In this document: positions 1-8,305 of the stretch, one piece after another
How positions within the stretch are numbered: position 1 is the stretch's first letter
Layout of the letters: each line of letters opens with the position of its first letter
DNA from: Streptomyces hayashii
Lineage (GTDB): Bacteria > Actinomycetota > Actinomycetes > Streptomycetales > Streptomycetaceae
Direction: 5' to 3'
DNA: 64,000 nt
NCBI RefSeq assembly: GCF_024539815.1
Contig: NZ_JAHHIU010000079.1
Coordinates: 124,528 to 188,527, forward strand
Translations under genes and position numbers: made by a program
Notes under the pieces: generated by a model
Told to the model about the DNA's origin: nothing
Database searches by the model: none
The model's input: the letters and a program-made list of their open reading frames with translations, nothing else

Positions 1-398
1 CCCCCCCCCCCCCCCCGGGCCGGTCGGCAGAGCGGCGGATCAGCTGGGGCAGCTGGCAGGGCATGGCCCGCCGCCTGGTGATGGCCGGGGCGGCCTGGAT
101 CCAGCGATCTCCCGTGGTGTTATCCGGAGGTTCCACGTCCAACGCCCCTCCTTCGGGGGCGGGCGCCTGCTTGGTAGCAGGCGCCTTGCCCGTCCGGATC
201 GTCATCGCGGCCCGGCCCCCGCCACGGGTCGGTGCACGGTCCTCAACCCGCTGAGAGCGAGGCTGGCGTACGGAGACGGCGTCGTGGAGGCGGGGTGCGG
301 GCTGATCACGGTGCGGTGCAAGCCGTTCCTCCTGTTGGCGAGTTGTGCGGAGCCGCGGCCGGGACAGGCGGTGCGGGCGGGTGGCGCCGACGGACGGG
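1..398. other. Non-coding left edge
   Basis: The window opens with a run of 16 C. No reading frame here has a recognisable product or a convincing start. The only structured element is the hairpin at 162-185. The stretch lies downstream of the leftward conservon operon, so it is most simply the 3' flank of that operon. The poly-C run could be a real homopolymer or an assembly edge. Confidence 0.5.
162..185 (-). terminator. Hairpin, possible terminator of the conservon operon
   Basis: GGCGCCTGCT-TGGT-AGCAGGCGCC is a perfect 10-bp stem with a 4-nt loop. It lies about 215 nt beyond the stop of the last leftward gene and has no T-run, which is common for Streptomyces terminators. The orientation is inferred from the operon to its right. 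Confidence 0.4.
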
Positions 399-1445
399 TC
401 ACGGTCGGCCCGTGCCCGGTCCGAGGGCGGCGAACGCGTCGTCGAGGTCGTCGAGGTGGTCCAGCAGGCGTTGGATGGTCGTCTGCCGCTGGCTCCAGTG
501 CAGTTGCGAGTCGGCCTGCGCCGCCGCGGAAAGTTCGTGTTCCGCGGTGGTGGCGCCGTGGAGGCCGAACAGCAGGTCGAGGAGGGCGATCCGGGTGCAC
601 GCCCGTACGTCGGCAAAGGGGAGGGTGGGGTTCTCTTCGCGGTAGGCGGCCAGCATCGCCAGGGCGCAGGCGGCCCAGCCGGGGCTGGTGGCGACCGTGC
701 GCGGATCGAACGCCGTGCGGCCCAACTCCCAGGCCGTGATGCCCGTCGCACCGTGGAAGCCGATGATGCCGGTGACCTTGTCGTCGGCTGTGGTCAGGTG
801 GGTGCGGGACATATGTGCGTGCAGGGCGTGGTCGATCAGGTTCTCGGGGAGCTGCCGGCGCAGCCGGTCGGCATGGCCGTGGAGATCCTCACGCCGCTGG
901 TCGAGGTCGGAAGTCAGCTGTCCGCCGTGTACCCGCCGGTGCCGCAGGGTTCGGTGCAGCACGGCGTCGCACTGGGCGAGTGCACGCTCGACCGGTTCGG
1001 TACGCCAGCGGCACTGCTGCACGCGTTCGGGCAGTGGGTAGGCGGCCAGGACCCGGTGCATGCGCCCCAGGACGGTGCCGACGTGTTCGGCCAGGGTGAG
1101 CGTCATTGCCGAGGTGGAGGCCAGGCCGGGTGCCTCGTCGGCCACGGACCAGGCGTTGCCCTGCGCGATCGTGACGAGATAGCTGTCCACGTCGGGATGC
1201 ACCCGGGGAACGGGAAGCCGGGCTGCCCGGCAGTACTCCGACATGTCCAAGGCGATCCGCAGGGTGTCCTGCCTGGCGGTTGCCCGGTATTTCTTCACGA
1301 CCAGCCGTCGCCCGTCGTCCGTCAGGACGCGCCGGACGGTCGTTTCCGTACTCGTGGGAACGGGCTCGATCGCCGATGCCGTTAATCCGTAGCGGTCTTC
1401 CAGGACGTCGGCCGTCAGTTCGGCCTCCCAGTCCGTGCTGTCCAC
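399..1445 (-). CDS. Degenerate APH-family phosphotransferase (predicted pseudokinase)
   Basis: This 348-aa protein has the layout of the aminoglycoside/choline phosphotransferase fold, with an N-lobe Lys pair near residue 51 (VVKKY) and a C-lobe ending in WELGRTAFDP. The catalytic loop, normally HGDxxxxN, reads HAHMSRTH (209-216), so the catalytic Asp and Asn are both His. The metal-binding Asp of the IIDFGD-type strand is Gly (IIGFHG, about 227-232). Phosphotransfer by the usual mechanism is therefore unlikely. A binding or scaffold role is more probable. It is the last gene of the extended conservon operon and starts at the base next to the stop of the HTH gene upstream. Confidence 0.6.
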   Translation of the reverse strand: MDSTDWEAELTADVLEDRYGLTASAIEPVPTSTETTVRRVLTDDGRRLVVKKYRATARQDTLRIALDMSEYCRAARLPVPRVHPDVDSYLVTIAQGNAWSVADEAPGLASTSAMTLTLAEHVGTVLGRMHRVLAAYPLPERVQQCRWRTEPVERALAQCDAVLHRTLRHRRVHGGQLTSDLDQRREDLHGHADRLRRQLPENLIDHALHAHMSRTHLTTADDKVTGIIGFHGATGITAWELGRTAFDPRTVATSPGWAACALAMLAAYREENPTLPFADVRACTRIALLDLLFGLHGATTAEHELSAAAQADSQLHWSQRQTTIQRLLDHLDDLDDAFAALGPGTGRP

Positions 1446-2108
1446 TCAGATCACCAGGCTCTCGGGTATGAGAGGACGCCGAGCGCGGAAAGCCGAGGAC
1501 GGCGTACAGGCCGCCATCCGGTGCCGGACGGCACCGGGCGTCGCGGCCTGCGGACCGTGGCCCGCTTCCCCACCGGCACGCAGATCTCTGCTCAGCCGCC
1601 GTCCTTGTCCGGCGTGTGTCGGGGGACGGAGAACATGACCGGTGGCCATCTCGGTGAGGGATTCGTCGAGCAGGCCGTACTTCCAGCCGAGGGTGACGAG
1701 GTGGGGGTCGTTAGCGGCGCCGGCGAACTCGCGCACGTCGGTGACCCGCCGCAGGACTTCGCGCCGGCTGGTGCGAGCCCGCCTCGCGTAGATCTTGGAG
1801 GTGGCGCCGATGGCGACCATGTGCCACGCCTCGATGTGCTGGTCCGAGAACTTCCCGGGGGCCGGGGCTCGTTCGGGGCGCGGGAGCTGCTGGGTGGCGA
1901 ACGTGGCGTGGACGACGGCGGCCCGGCCGCTCGCGCCGAGCTTGCGCCCGCACAGGGTCACCTGCACGTTGACCGAGCCGATGGCGAGCGACAGGTCGGC
2001 GGCGATCGCGGTCGTGGATTCGCCGTACGCGATCTTCGCCACGATCGTCAGCTGTACGGGGGTCAGGGGCAGAAGCGACGCGGGCGGGCGGGCCAGCCGG
2101 GCACTCAC
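1446..2108 (-). CDS. LuxR/GerE-type HTH protein of the extended conservon
   Basis: The 220-aa product carries a GerE-like helix-turn-helix at about residues 15-70 (LTPVQLTIVAKIAYGEST, then AIAADLSLAIGSVN). There is no response-regulator receiver domain. A second, weaker segment around 85-150 (FSDQHIEAWHMVAIGAT) could be a second HTH-like unit. The tail after about 170 is Arg/Ala-rich and may be disordered. The GTG start is preceded by AAAGGA. It lies 45 nt after the P450 gene in the same direction and is probably cotranscribed, so it may report the output of the conservon GTPase switch. DNA binding is inferred from the motif only. Confidence 0.6.
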   Translation of the reverse strand: MSARLARPPASLLPLTPVQLTIVAKIAYGESTTAIAADLSLAIGSVNVQVTLCGRKLGASGRAAVVHATFATQQLPRPERAPAPGKFSDQHIEAWHMVAIGATSKIYARRARTSRREVLRRVTDVREFAGAANDPHLVTLGWKYGLLDESLTEMATGHVLRPPTHAGQGRRLSRDLRAGGEAGHGPQAATPGAVRHRMAACTPSSAFRARRPLIPESLVI

Positions 2109-2153
2109 GGGCTAAATCCTTTCGACAGACAGTTGCCGACGGCGGGGCGCGTG

Positions 2154-3392
2154 TCAGCTGGGCGATGTGACGGAACCCAGTCGGACGGGCAGGGACTGGA
2201 AGCCGTGGGAGATGAACGACTCCACGCGCGCCAGGTCGCTGGCTTCCGGTGCGAGGGCGAGGCCGGGGAAGCGGGCGAAGAGGGCGGGCAGGGCGATTTT
2301 GGCTTCGAGGCGGGCCAGGGGGGCGCCGATGCAGTGGTGGACGCCGTGGCCGAAGGCCAGATGGTCGGTGGCAGCGCGGCCGGGGTCGAACTCGGCAGCG
2401 GTGGGGCCGTGTTGGTCGGGGTCGTGGCCTGCGGCGGCGTAGGTGGTGAGGATCGCTTCGCCGGCACGGATCGTAGGTCCGTCGGGGAGGGGGATGTCGG
2501 TGACGGCGAAGCGCAGGGGGAGGCTGGCGATGCTGGGGGCCCAGCGCAGGGTCTCCTCGATGACGTCGTCCCACGAGACCTCGCCCGTGCGGACACGCTC
2601 CAGTTGCCCGGGATGGGTGAGCAGGGCGTGGACGGCGTTGCCGATCAGGTTGACGGTGGTTTCGTGGCCGGCGCCGATGATCAGGAGGAGGGTGTCGACG
2701 AGTTCCTCCTCGCTCAAGCGGGAGCCGTCCTCGTCACGCACGTCGACCAGGACGCTGGTCAGATCGTCACCGGGGTTCGCGCGCTTCAAGGCCACCAGGC
2801 CGGCGAGGACGGCGCGGACCTCCTTCTGCGTGGTCTCCGCCTCCTGCGCGGTGATGGTGGTGTCCATGATCCGGGAGATGAGCCGGGCCACGTCTGTGCG
2901 TGCGGTTTCGGGCAGGCCGAACAGCTCGCAGATCACCTGCATCGGCAGCGGATGCGCGAACGCCGTCCGCAGGTCCGCCACCCCGCCCGGGCCGCTCTGG
3001 GCCATGGAGTCGAGGAGTGTGTGGGTGATCCGTTCGATCTGCGGGACCATCGCCTGGGTGCGGCGGGCGGTGAAGGCCGGGGCGATGAGCTTGCGCAGCC
3101 TGCGGTGCGCGGGCCCGTACGCGGTGAGCATGTTGCTCACCCCCACCCAGTTGATGATCCAGGTGTCCCGGAAGGCGCCCTCGCGCCAGGCGGTCCAGTG
3201 CTGGCCGGGGTCCTTGCTCACCCGGTCATCCAGCAGCAGGGATTTCAGCACCTGGTGGCTGGTGATGTACCAGGCGGGGATCTCGCCGGGCAGGACGACG
3301 CGGACGGCCGCGCCGGTCTCCCTCAGTCGGCGTGCTTCGCCGAGGAGGTCGCGGCCTGCGGGGTCGAGGAGAAGGGGCTGCTGCTGGTCCAT
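2154..3392 (-). CDS. Cytochrome P450 (conservon-associated)
   Basis: This 412-aa soluble bacterial P450 has all the standard signatures: I-helix oxygen-binding motif GAGHET (240-245), ExxR as E280-T-L-R283, and the heme loop FGHGVHHCIG with Cys354 as thiolate ligand. It should hydroxylate a small molecule using ferredoxin-delivered electrons. The substrate is unknown and no ferredoxin gene is adjacent. The ATG at 3392 is chosen because CAGGAG precedes it and the following residues fit a P450 N-terminus. A longer upstream frame is Arg/Pro-rich read-through of the neighbouring gene. The start overlaps the 3' end of the CYP157-like gene by about 70 nt, implying translational coupling. Confidence 0.88.
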   Translation of the reverse strand: MDQQQPLLLDPAGRDLLGEARRLRETGAAVRVVLPGEIPAWYITSHQVLKSLLLDDRVSKDPGQHWTAWREGAFRDTWIINWVGVSNMLTAYGPAHRRLRKLIAPAFTARRTQAMVPQIERITHTLLDSMAQSGPGGVADLRTAFAHPLPMQVICELFGLPETARTDVARLISRIMDTTITAQEAETTQKEVRAVLAGLVALKRANPGDDLTSVLVDVRDEDGSRLSEEELVDTLLLIIGAGHETTVNLIGNAVHALLTHPGQLERVRTGEVSWDDVIEETLRWAPSIASLPLRFAVTDIPLPDGPTIRAGEAILTTYAAAGHDPDQHGPTAAEFDPGRAATDHLAFGHGVHHCIGAPLARLEAKIALPALFARFPGLALAPEASDLARVESFISHGFQSLPVRLGSVTSPS

Positions 3393-4609
3393 GGGGTGAC
3401 TCCTGCCTGGTCGGGGGTGAGCGGGGTGAAGCGGGCCGGGAGCTGGGCGAGGGCGCGGTGGAACGGGCCGGGCCGCCAGCTGAGCTGCTCGCGCGCCGTG
3501 GTGAGTTCCAGGTCGCACAGGTGGCTGGTCAGCCGTTCGATGGCAGTGGCCGCGATCAGCAGGGCGGGCTGCTTGACCGGGCAGGCGTGCGGGCCCGCCG
3601 CCCAGGCCAGATGCGCGCCCCCGCCGGTGGGGACGGCGCCGGCTGCCAGACCGTCGGGGGCGGTGTTGGCGGCGGCGTAGGAGACCAGGACGAGCTGATT
3701 GGCCATGATCCACGTGCCGTGGAAGTGGACGTTCTGGCGCGGGAAGTGCGCCGAGTAGTTCGCCATCGGCGGCTCGTGCCGCAGCACGTCCTCGATGGCG
3801 TCCTTCGCAGTCAGCGCGCCGCTGGACAGGGTGCTGTAGTAGGCGTGATTGGACAGCATCCGCGACAGCGCGTTGGAGATCAGGTTCGTGGTCGGCTCGT
3901 GCCCGGCGCCCATGGTGAGCACGATCTGGTGCAGGACCTCCTCCGTGCTCAGGCCGGCCGGGTGGTCCATGAACCAGGACGTCAGATCGGGTCCGCGCTG
4001 CTTCGTCTTGAGGGCGATCAGCTCCGCGATGTACTGCTCGAAGTCCGCGTTCGCACGGGTCGCCTCCTCGGGGCCGGTGGCCTCCATCAGCCCGGCGAGC
4101 GCGGCCACCAGGCGGTCGCTGTAGGAGTCGGGCATCCCGAACAGGCTGTTGAACAGCACCAGCGGCAGCGGGCGGGCGTACTGCCTGACCAGGTCGACGT
4201 CACCGGAGGCCGCGAAGGAGCGGATCAGGGTGTCCGCGGCGTGAGCGACCTGGGCACGCAGCCGGTGCGGTTCGACGCGCGAGAAGCTGTCGGTGATCAC
4301 GGACCGGTAGCGGGCATGGTCCGGGCCGTCATTGAACAGCGGGTTGGGGCGCCACTTCATCATCGGCAGGACCGGGCTGTCGGGCGGCAGCGTCTTCTGC
4401 CACTCACTCGGGTTCTTCGACCAGGTCGTGGTGTCTTTGAGCAGGCCCAGGGCTGCGCGGTAGTCCGTGACGAGGAAGGCTGGGACACCGGGGGCGATCG
4501 CGACGGGGGCCAGCGGCCCGTACTGGCGCAGCCGGGCGTAGACGGCGTGGGGATCCTGGGCGAAGTCCGGCCCGTACAACGGGACCGGGTGGGGGAGGTA
4601 GTAGTTCAT
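3323..4609 (-). CDS. CYP157-like cytochrome P450 of the conservon
   Basis: This 428-aa protein has the P450 I-helix motif GAGHEPTT (235-242) and a heme loop AWAAGPHACPV with Cys343. The WAAGPHACP form and the location directly after a conservon GTPase fit the CYP157 group, which is usually paired with a second P450 in Streptomyces conservons. The K-helix reads EDVLR. The residue in the Glu position of ExxR is Asp274, with Arg277 kept. CYP157 proteins are known for breaking the ExxR rule. The ATGA overlap with cvnD shows operon coupling. The substrate is unknown. Confidence 0.82.
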   Translation of the reverse strand: MNYYLPHPVPLYGPDFAQDPHAVYARLRQYGPLAPVAIAPGVPAFLVTDYRAALGLLKDTTTWSKNPSEWQKTLPPDSPVLPMMKWRPNPLFNDGPDHARYRSVITDSFSRVEPHRLRAQVAHAADTLIRSFAASGDVDLVRQYARPLPLVLFNSLFGMPDSYSDRLVAALAGLMEATGPEEATRANADFEQYIAELIALKTKQRGPDLTSWFMDHPAGLSTEEVLHQIVLTMGAGHEPTTNLISNALSRMLSNHAYYSTLSSGALTAKDAIEDVLRHEPPMANYSAHFPRQNVHFHGTWIMANQLVLVSYAAANTAPDGLAAGAVPTGGGAHLAWAAGPHACPVKQPALLIAATAIERLTSHLCDLELTTAREQLSWRPGPFHRALAQLPARFTPLTPDQAGVTPWTSSSPFSSTPQAATSSAKHAD

Positions 4610-5211
4610 GAGGCAGCGGCATCCAGGGCGGGATTGTTGATCAGGTGGGTGACCAGCGCGATGAGCGCGTTGATGGAGGAGGTGTGGTCGCGGGCGTCGC
4701 AGGTCAGCAGCGGGGTGTCCGGGTCCAGGTCGAGCGCCTCACGCAGTACTTCCACCGGGAAGGCGGGGGCGTCGTCGAAGGTGTTGACGACGACGGCATG
4801 GCGCAGGCCCTGCCGTTCGATCAAGTCGAGGACCTCGAAGGAGTCGTCCAGACGCCGCGTGTCGGCCAGCACCAGCGCGCCGAGCGCACCCTCGGCGATG
4901 TCCTCCCACAGCGGCCTGAAACGTTCCTGGCCGGGCGTGCCGAACAGATACAGGACGAGATCTTCGGACAGGGTGCGGCGGCCGAAGTCGATGGCGACGG
5001 TCGTCTTGGTCTTGTCCCGCACGCCGGCCAGGTCGTCGACCCCGGCGCCGGCCTCGGTCATGATCTCTTCGGTGTGCAGCGGCTCGGTTTCCGACAGAGT
5101 GTTGATCATGGTGGTCTTCCCGACGCCGAACGGGCCGGCGATCAGGATCTTCACCAGCACCGGCTCGGTACCCGGCAGCGGCATGACGTCATAGGGCGGC
5201 GCGAAGTCCAC
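4606..5211 (-). CDS. cvnD: Conservon GTPase (CvnD)
   Basis: This 201-aa small Ras/Mgl-like GTPase has Walker A GPFGVGKT (26-33) and the switch-II motif FGTPGQERF. CvnD proteins work with a sensor-like ATPase (CvnA), a roadblock protein (CvnB) and a DUF742 protein (CvnC) in a membrane-associated complex that resembles eukaryotic G-protein signalling. The gene lies in the canonical order A-B-C-D, overlaps cvnC by about 20 nt and meets the first P450 gene by ATGA. The P450s that follow are the usual conservon partners. Confidence 0.92.
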   Translation of the reverse strand: MDFAPPYDVMPLPGTEPVLVKILIAGPFGVGKTTMINTLSETEPLHTEEIMTEAGAGVDDLAGVRDKTKTTVAIDFGRRTLSEDLVLYLFGTPGQERFRPLWEDIAEGALGALVLADTRRLDDSFEVLDLIERQGLRHAVVVNTFDDAPAFPVEVLREALDLDPDTPLLTCDARDHTSSINALIALVTHLINNPALDAAAS

Positions 5212-5545
5212 TGAGCACCCTCTCTAGTAACTGCGGGTCGTGTTGCTGGACGGCGGGGACCGGCGCTCGGACCTTGAGGTGTCCGCCGTCCACCAGGTCG
5301 GACACCAGCACCCGGACGATGCTCACCGGCAGGCGGAGGTGGGCGGCGACCTCGGCAAGGACCACTGCCTGTTCCAGGGCGAGTTCGACCAGCCGCCGCT
5401 CGGGCGGCTCAAGTCCGTCGGGGACCGTCTCACTGGTGGCGTACAGGACGGTGAGCCGGTCCAGGGTGTTGCGGGTCGGCCGGGCCCGGCCTGAGGTCGC
5501 CACGAAGGGAGGCACCAGGCCCCGGGTGTCGCGGCGGGCCGTCAT
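5189..5545 (-). CDS. cvnC: Conservon DUF742 protein (CvnC)
   Basis: This 118-aa protein has the DUF742 core: RGLVPPF near the N-terminus, a winged-helix-like middle with LAEVAAHLRLPVSIVRVLVSD, and VRAPVPAV near the C-terminus. CvnC proteins bridge the sensor and GTPase parts of conservons. It overlaps cvnB (ATGA type) upstream and cvnD downstream, so all four subunits are likely made together. Confidence 0.92.
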   Translation of the reverse strand: MTARRDTRGLVPPFVATSGRARPTRNTLDRLTVLYATSETVPDGLEPPERRLVELALEQAVVLAEVAAHLRLPVSIVRVLVSDLVDGGHLKVRAPVPAVQQHDPQLLERVLSGLRAAL

Positions 5546-5970
5546 GCCGGATTGCCGCTGTCCCGGGCCTGCGTGCTCATGACCTTCTTGCCGAGGGTGG
5601 AGACCTGGACCTGCATGTGATGGGTGACCATCCCCATGTCGACCTTCGGCTCGGTGAACACCGCCAGGACCGTGTTCGCCCCGGCCGGGATCGCGAACAC
5701 GAAGCCGCAGTCCGTGTCGATGACGACCTGACGCAGCCGGGGCCCGGCCTTGCCGGACAGGGAACGGGCCACCGCACGCGCCGAGCCCTGGAGCGCGGAC
5801 ATCATCCCGGCGGCGCCTTCCGCGGCCTCCCGCGCCAGGGACGGGTCATGGCCCTGGATCAGGCCGTCCGAGGACAGCACCAGAGCGTGCACCACGCCCG
5901 GCAGGTCCAGCAGCGGGTCCAGCACCCAGGACATGTCCTTGGCTGCGGGAGAGGACTTGGGGGCACTCAC
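5542..5970 (-). CDS. cvnB: Conservon roadblock/LC7 protein (CvnB)
   Basis: This 142-aa roadblock/LC7 domain protein has features of MglB-like GTPase-interacting proteins (WVLDPLLDLPGVVHALVLSSDG at the start, split as WVLDPL and HALVLSSDG). The family dimerises and acts as a GTPase-activating or adaptor partner of the conservon GTPase. It overlaps cvnA and cvnC by 4 nt on each side. Confidence 0.92.
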   Translation of the reverse strand: MSAPKSSPAAKDMSWVLDPLLDLPGVVHALVLSSDGLIQGHDPSLAREAAEGAAGMMSALQGSARAVARSLSGKAGPRLRQVVIDTDCGFVFAIPAGANTVLAVFTEPKVDMGMVTHHMQVQVSTLGKKVMSTQARDSGNPA

Positions 5971-7274
5971 GTCAGGTTCCCTTCATCGTGCTCACTGGTG
6001 ACGGCAGCGCGGCCCGAGGCGGTGCCGGTCTGGAAGGACCGGTAGATCGAGGAGACCTCATCCGGCGTACGGACATCCGCAGGCTCCGCAACCGCAGCCG
6101 GCGCCGAGGGAGCAGGCTGCGGAGACTGGCTCCGGACCTTCCGGCGGCGGGGCAGCACGGCACCGCCAGTTGGGTTCGGCGCCTCGCCGTGGTCGGGCGG
6201 GACGGCACGGCGCGGAGCCGGAGCCATCGCTGAGGGCGGATTCGCCTTCTCGTCCATCACCGTCAGCAGATGGCCGGGGACGAACACGACCGCCCGCACC
6301 CCGCCGTAGGGAGACGGCTTGTCGACGGAAACCGAGAACCCGTACTGCTTCACCAGACGGCCGATGGTCGCGAACCCGGCCCGCGGCGGATCACCCAGCT
6401 CGGTCAGCATGACCGGCCACGTCCCGGACAGCAGCCGGGTGGCGAACGCCACCTCGTCGGCGTTCATGCCCACCCCGGCGTCGTCGATCACGACGCACGC
6501 CCCCGACTCGACCTGATGGCAGCTGGCCTCGACCGGCAGCGTGCCGTGCGTGTGGTGCACCGCGTTGGCCATCAGCTCCGCAACCGTGACGGCAACCGGC
6601 TCCACCGCCCGCGCCACCACGCCCAGGGGCAGTATCAGATGGTTGCTGACCACGATCCGCTGATAGGCGCGCACCCGGGACTGCGCCCCCTTCAGCACGT
6701 CACTCAGCGACGAGTCGGCACGCGTCAGCCCCGGCGACGCCCCGCACAGCACTCCAGTCGCCTGAATCCGGCGCAGGTTCTGCTCGTTGAGCTGATCCAG
6801 CCCCATCGCGGTCTCGGCGATCAGCGGATCGTCGAAGCGGTACTGCAACTCCCGGATCTCGGTCTGCAGCCGGAGGCTCTTGGCCTGGATGACCGTTGTC
6901 GCGCCGCGCATCACCGCCTGCGCGGCCTCGTCCACCCGCTCCCGCTCCGCCGCCACGGCCGCGCTGACCAAGTCCAGAACGTGCCGGTGGGCGACATCCA
7001 CGGAACTGCCGGCCAGGGCTCGATCCCGCAGGCCGGGGACGGGGACGTGCGGATGCGTGAGATGGGTGACCAGCGCCGGAAGGCGGGCGGTCATCAGATA
7101 CTCGTTCTCCGCCGCCCACCCTTTGAGCCGGGCGTTCTCCTGGTCAGCGGCGTCCCGCTCAGCCCGCAGCCGCCTGAAACGGCCTCGGGCACGGATGTAG
7201 AGCGGCGTACCGAGCAGCGTGATGGCGGCCGTACCGGCGGCCACGGCCACCGGCAACGTCTCCGAAATCGACAT
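5967..7274 (-). CDS. cvnA: Conservon sensor-like histidine-kinase ATPase (CvnA)
   Basis: This 435-aa protein has one N-terminal membrane segment (about residues 5-27), a charged coiled region, and a GHKL ATPase domain with N-box ELMANAVHHT and G1-box DDAGVGMN. It lacks a clear phosphoacceptor His box, as CvnA proteins usually do. A Pro/Ala-rich tail of about 90 residues follows the ATPase domain. It heads the four conservon core genes and probably senses an envelope or cytoplasmic signal for the GTPase. The ATG is the only good start and comes just before the membrane helix. Confidence 0.9.
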   Translation of the reverse strand: MSISETLPVAVAAGTAAITLLGTPLYIRARGRFRRLRAERDAADQENARLKGWAAENEYLMTARLPALVTHLTHPHVPVPGLRDRALAGSSVDVAHRHVLDLVSAAVAAERERVDEAAQAVMRGATTVIQAKSLRLQTEIRELQYRFDDPLIAETAMGLDQLNEQNLRRIQATGVLCGASPGLTRADSSLSDVLKGAQSRVRAYQRIVVSNHLILPLGVVARAVEPVAVTVAELMANAVHHTHGTLPVEASCHQVESGACVVIDDAGVGMNADEVAFATRLLSGTWPVMLTELGDPPRAGFATIGRLVKQYGFSVSVDKPSPYGGVRAVVFVPGHLLTVMDEKANPPSAMAPAPRRAVPPDHGEAPNPTGGAVLPRRRKVRSQSPQPAPSAPAAVAEPADVRTPDEVSSIYRSFQTGTASGRAAVTSEHDEGNLT

Positions 7275-7374
7275 GATGAAGGAACCTCGAAGAGAGAACG
7301 AGAAAGGGAAGAGGGGACCGCGGGAGGGGAGATGGAAGCGGCGGGGCCTGCTCGCCGATGTGTCCGGCGCAGGT

Positions 7375-7569
7375 CTAGAAGCTGAGCTTGCCGATCATCC
7401 CGGCCAGGCTCGTCACGGCATCGCTGATCGTCGGGGCGACCGAGGAACTGGCGAGGTAGAAGCCGAGGAGGACGCACACGATCGCGTGTCCCGTCTTCAG
7501 GCCGCCCTTCTTGATGAGCAGGAACGTGATGATCGCCAGGAGGACGACGGCGGAGACGCTAACTGCCAT
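7375..7569 (-). CDS. Small two-helix membrane protein
   Basis: The predicted 64-aa protein has two hydrophobic segments, about residues 2-19 (VSVSAVVLLAIITFLLI) and 30-45 (HAIVCVLLGFYLASS), joined by a Lys/Gly loop. It resembles the short membrane proteins found in Streptomyces mobile elements and ahead of some conservons. I cannot name the family with certainty. ATG at 7569 is preferred over the GTG 9 nt upstream because GGGG lies at a usable distance. It sits 100 nt upstream of cvnA in the same direction, so it may be the first gene of that operon and a membrane partner of CvnA. Confidence 0.6.
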   Translation of the reverse strand: MAVSVSAVVLLAIITFLLIKKGGLKTGHAIVCVLLGFYLASSSVAPTISDAVTSLAGMIGKLSF

Positions 7570-8305
7570 GGCGCACACCCCAGTTGCGTGCGCCGGCGGA
7601 ACGGGTCATGGAGAGCCGGTGGAAGAGGGCGTCGCTGTCGGTGGACCCGTGGTTCTTGTCGGCGGGAAGCAGCCAGACCCCCGCACAACTGGAGTACCGC
7701 GAGCGCTGCTTGTCGGTCGAGCACTCCCATGCACCGGGACGGCAGAGAGTCTGGGGAGCGTGCCACCGGTACGCCGTGTCCGCCTCCACCGGGATATGGA
7801 CGAGGGAGTGCACAAGACAGCAGAGGACAGGGCCGGTATGAAGCCCCTGTTCACGTACTCCCTCAACCGCTCGCAGCCCCACCCGAAGCCCCGCCTGCAC
7901 GACGTCGACAGCGCCGAGCGGCGGAAGCGGACGCGCCGCGAACTGAATCCTCCACGACAGCTCAGTCTGTGCAGGGGACAGCAACGGTGGCTCCGGAGAG
8001 AGAGGTTGGCGACGCGGCCACGATCTGTCATGCCGCAGCGCGGCAGACGGAGTCGGCCACTGGGTCAGGGGCGGGGCAGGGGCGACTTCCACTCGCCCTC
8101 GGGAGGCAATCACCGGGATCTCCTGTACGTCCGGACGCACTGATTCAGTTGCCGGCCCACGCGACGGCTGTCACAAGGGCGTTGGCTGATGCCCAAGACT
8201 GTTCACCGAAAGGCGATTACGCACATTCCGCGGGTGATATCACTAAGGTGATTCCGATTGAGAAACAGCTGGCAGGCCGCACGCGAGTCCTCAGAGGAGG
8301 AGAGA
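7570..8305. other. Divergent intergenic region, no convincing gene
   Basis: About 735 nt separate the leftward conservon operon from the rightward regulatory block. Open frames on both strands have no recognisable domain. One leftward frame (7,559-8,140) includes a Cys-containing segment and overlaps the start of the small membrane protein; it stays possible but unsupported. The right end holds the operator-like palindrome at 8,237-8,254. Divergent promoters are expected here. Confidence 0.5.
8237..8254. promoter_or_regulatory. Operator-like palindrome, site 1
   Basis: ATATCAC-TAAG-GTGATTC lies 52 nt before the GTG of the first zinc-ribbon XRE regulator. The same ATATCAC-N4-GTGAT pattern recurs at 10,582, 15,733, 15,747 and 23,971, always upstream of genes of the same block. 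Binding by one of the local XRE proteins is an inference. Confidence 0.5.

Noticed and set aside
162..185. Possible tRNA or small RNA at the left edge
   Set aside because: The fold is one simple stem with a 4-nt loop and lacks T- and D-arm features.
345..1385. Long rightward frame of 346 codons at the left edge
   Set aside because: It is antisense to the phosphotransferase-like gene, which has family features. Its own product is Gly/Arg/Val-rich with no motif.
1521..3680. Rightward frame of 719 codons
   Set aside because: Exact antisense of the HTH and P450 genes, whose motifs are clear. Long antisense frames are normal in high-GC DNA.
7559..8140. Leftward frame of 193 codons between the conservon and regulator 1
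   Set aside because: It has a few Cys and an ordinary-looking C-terminal segment, but no domain, no clear ribosome site, and it overlaps the small membrane protein start. Kept only as a note in the gap entry.
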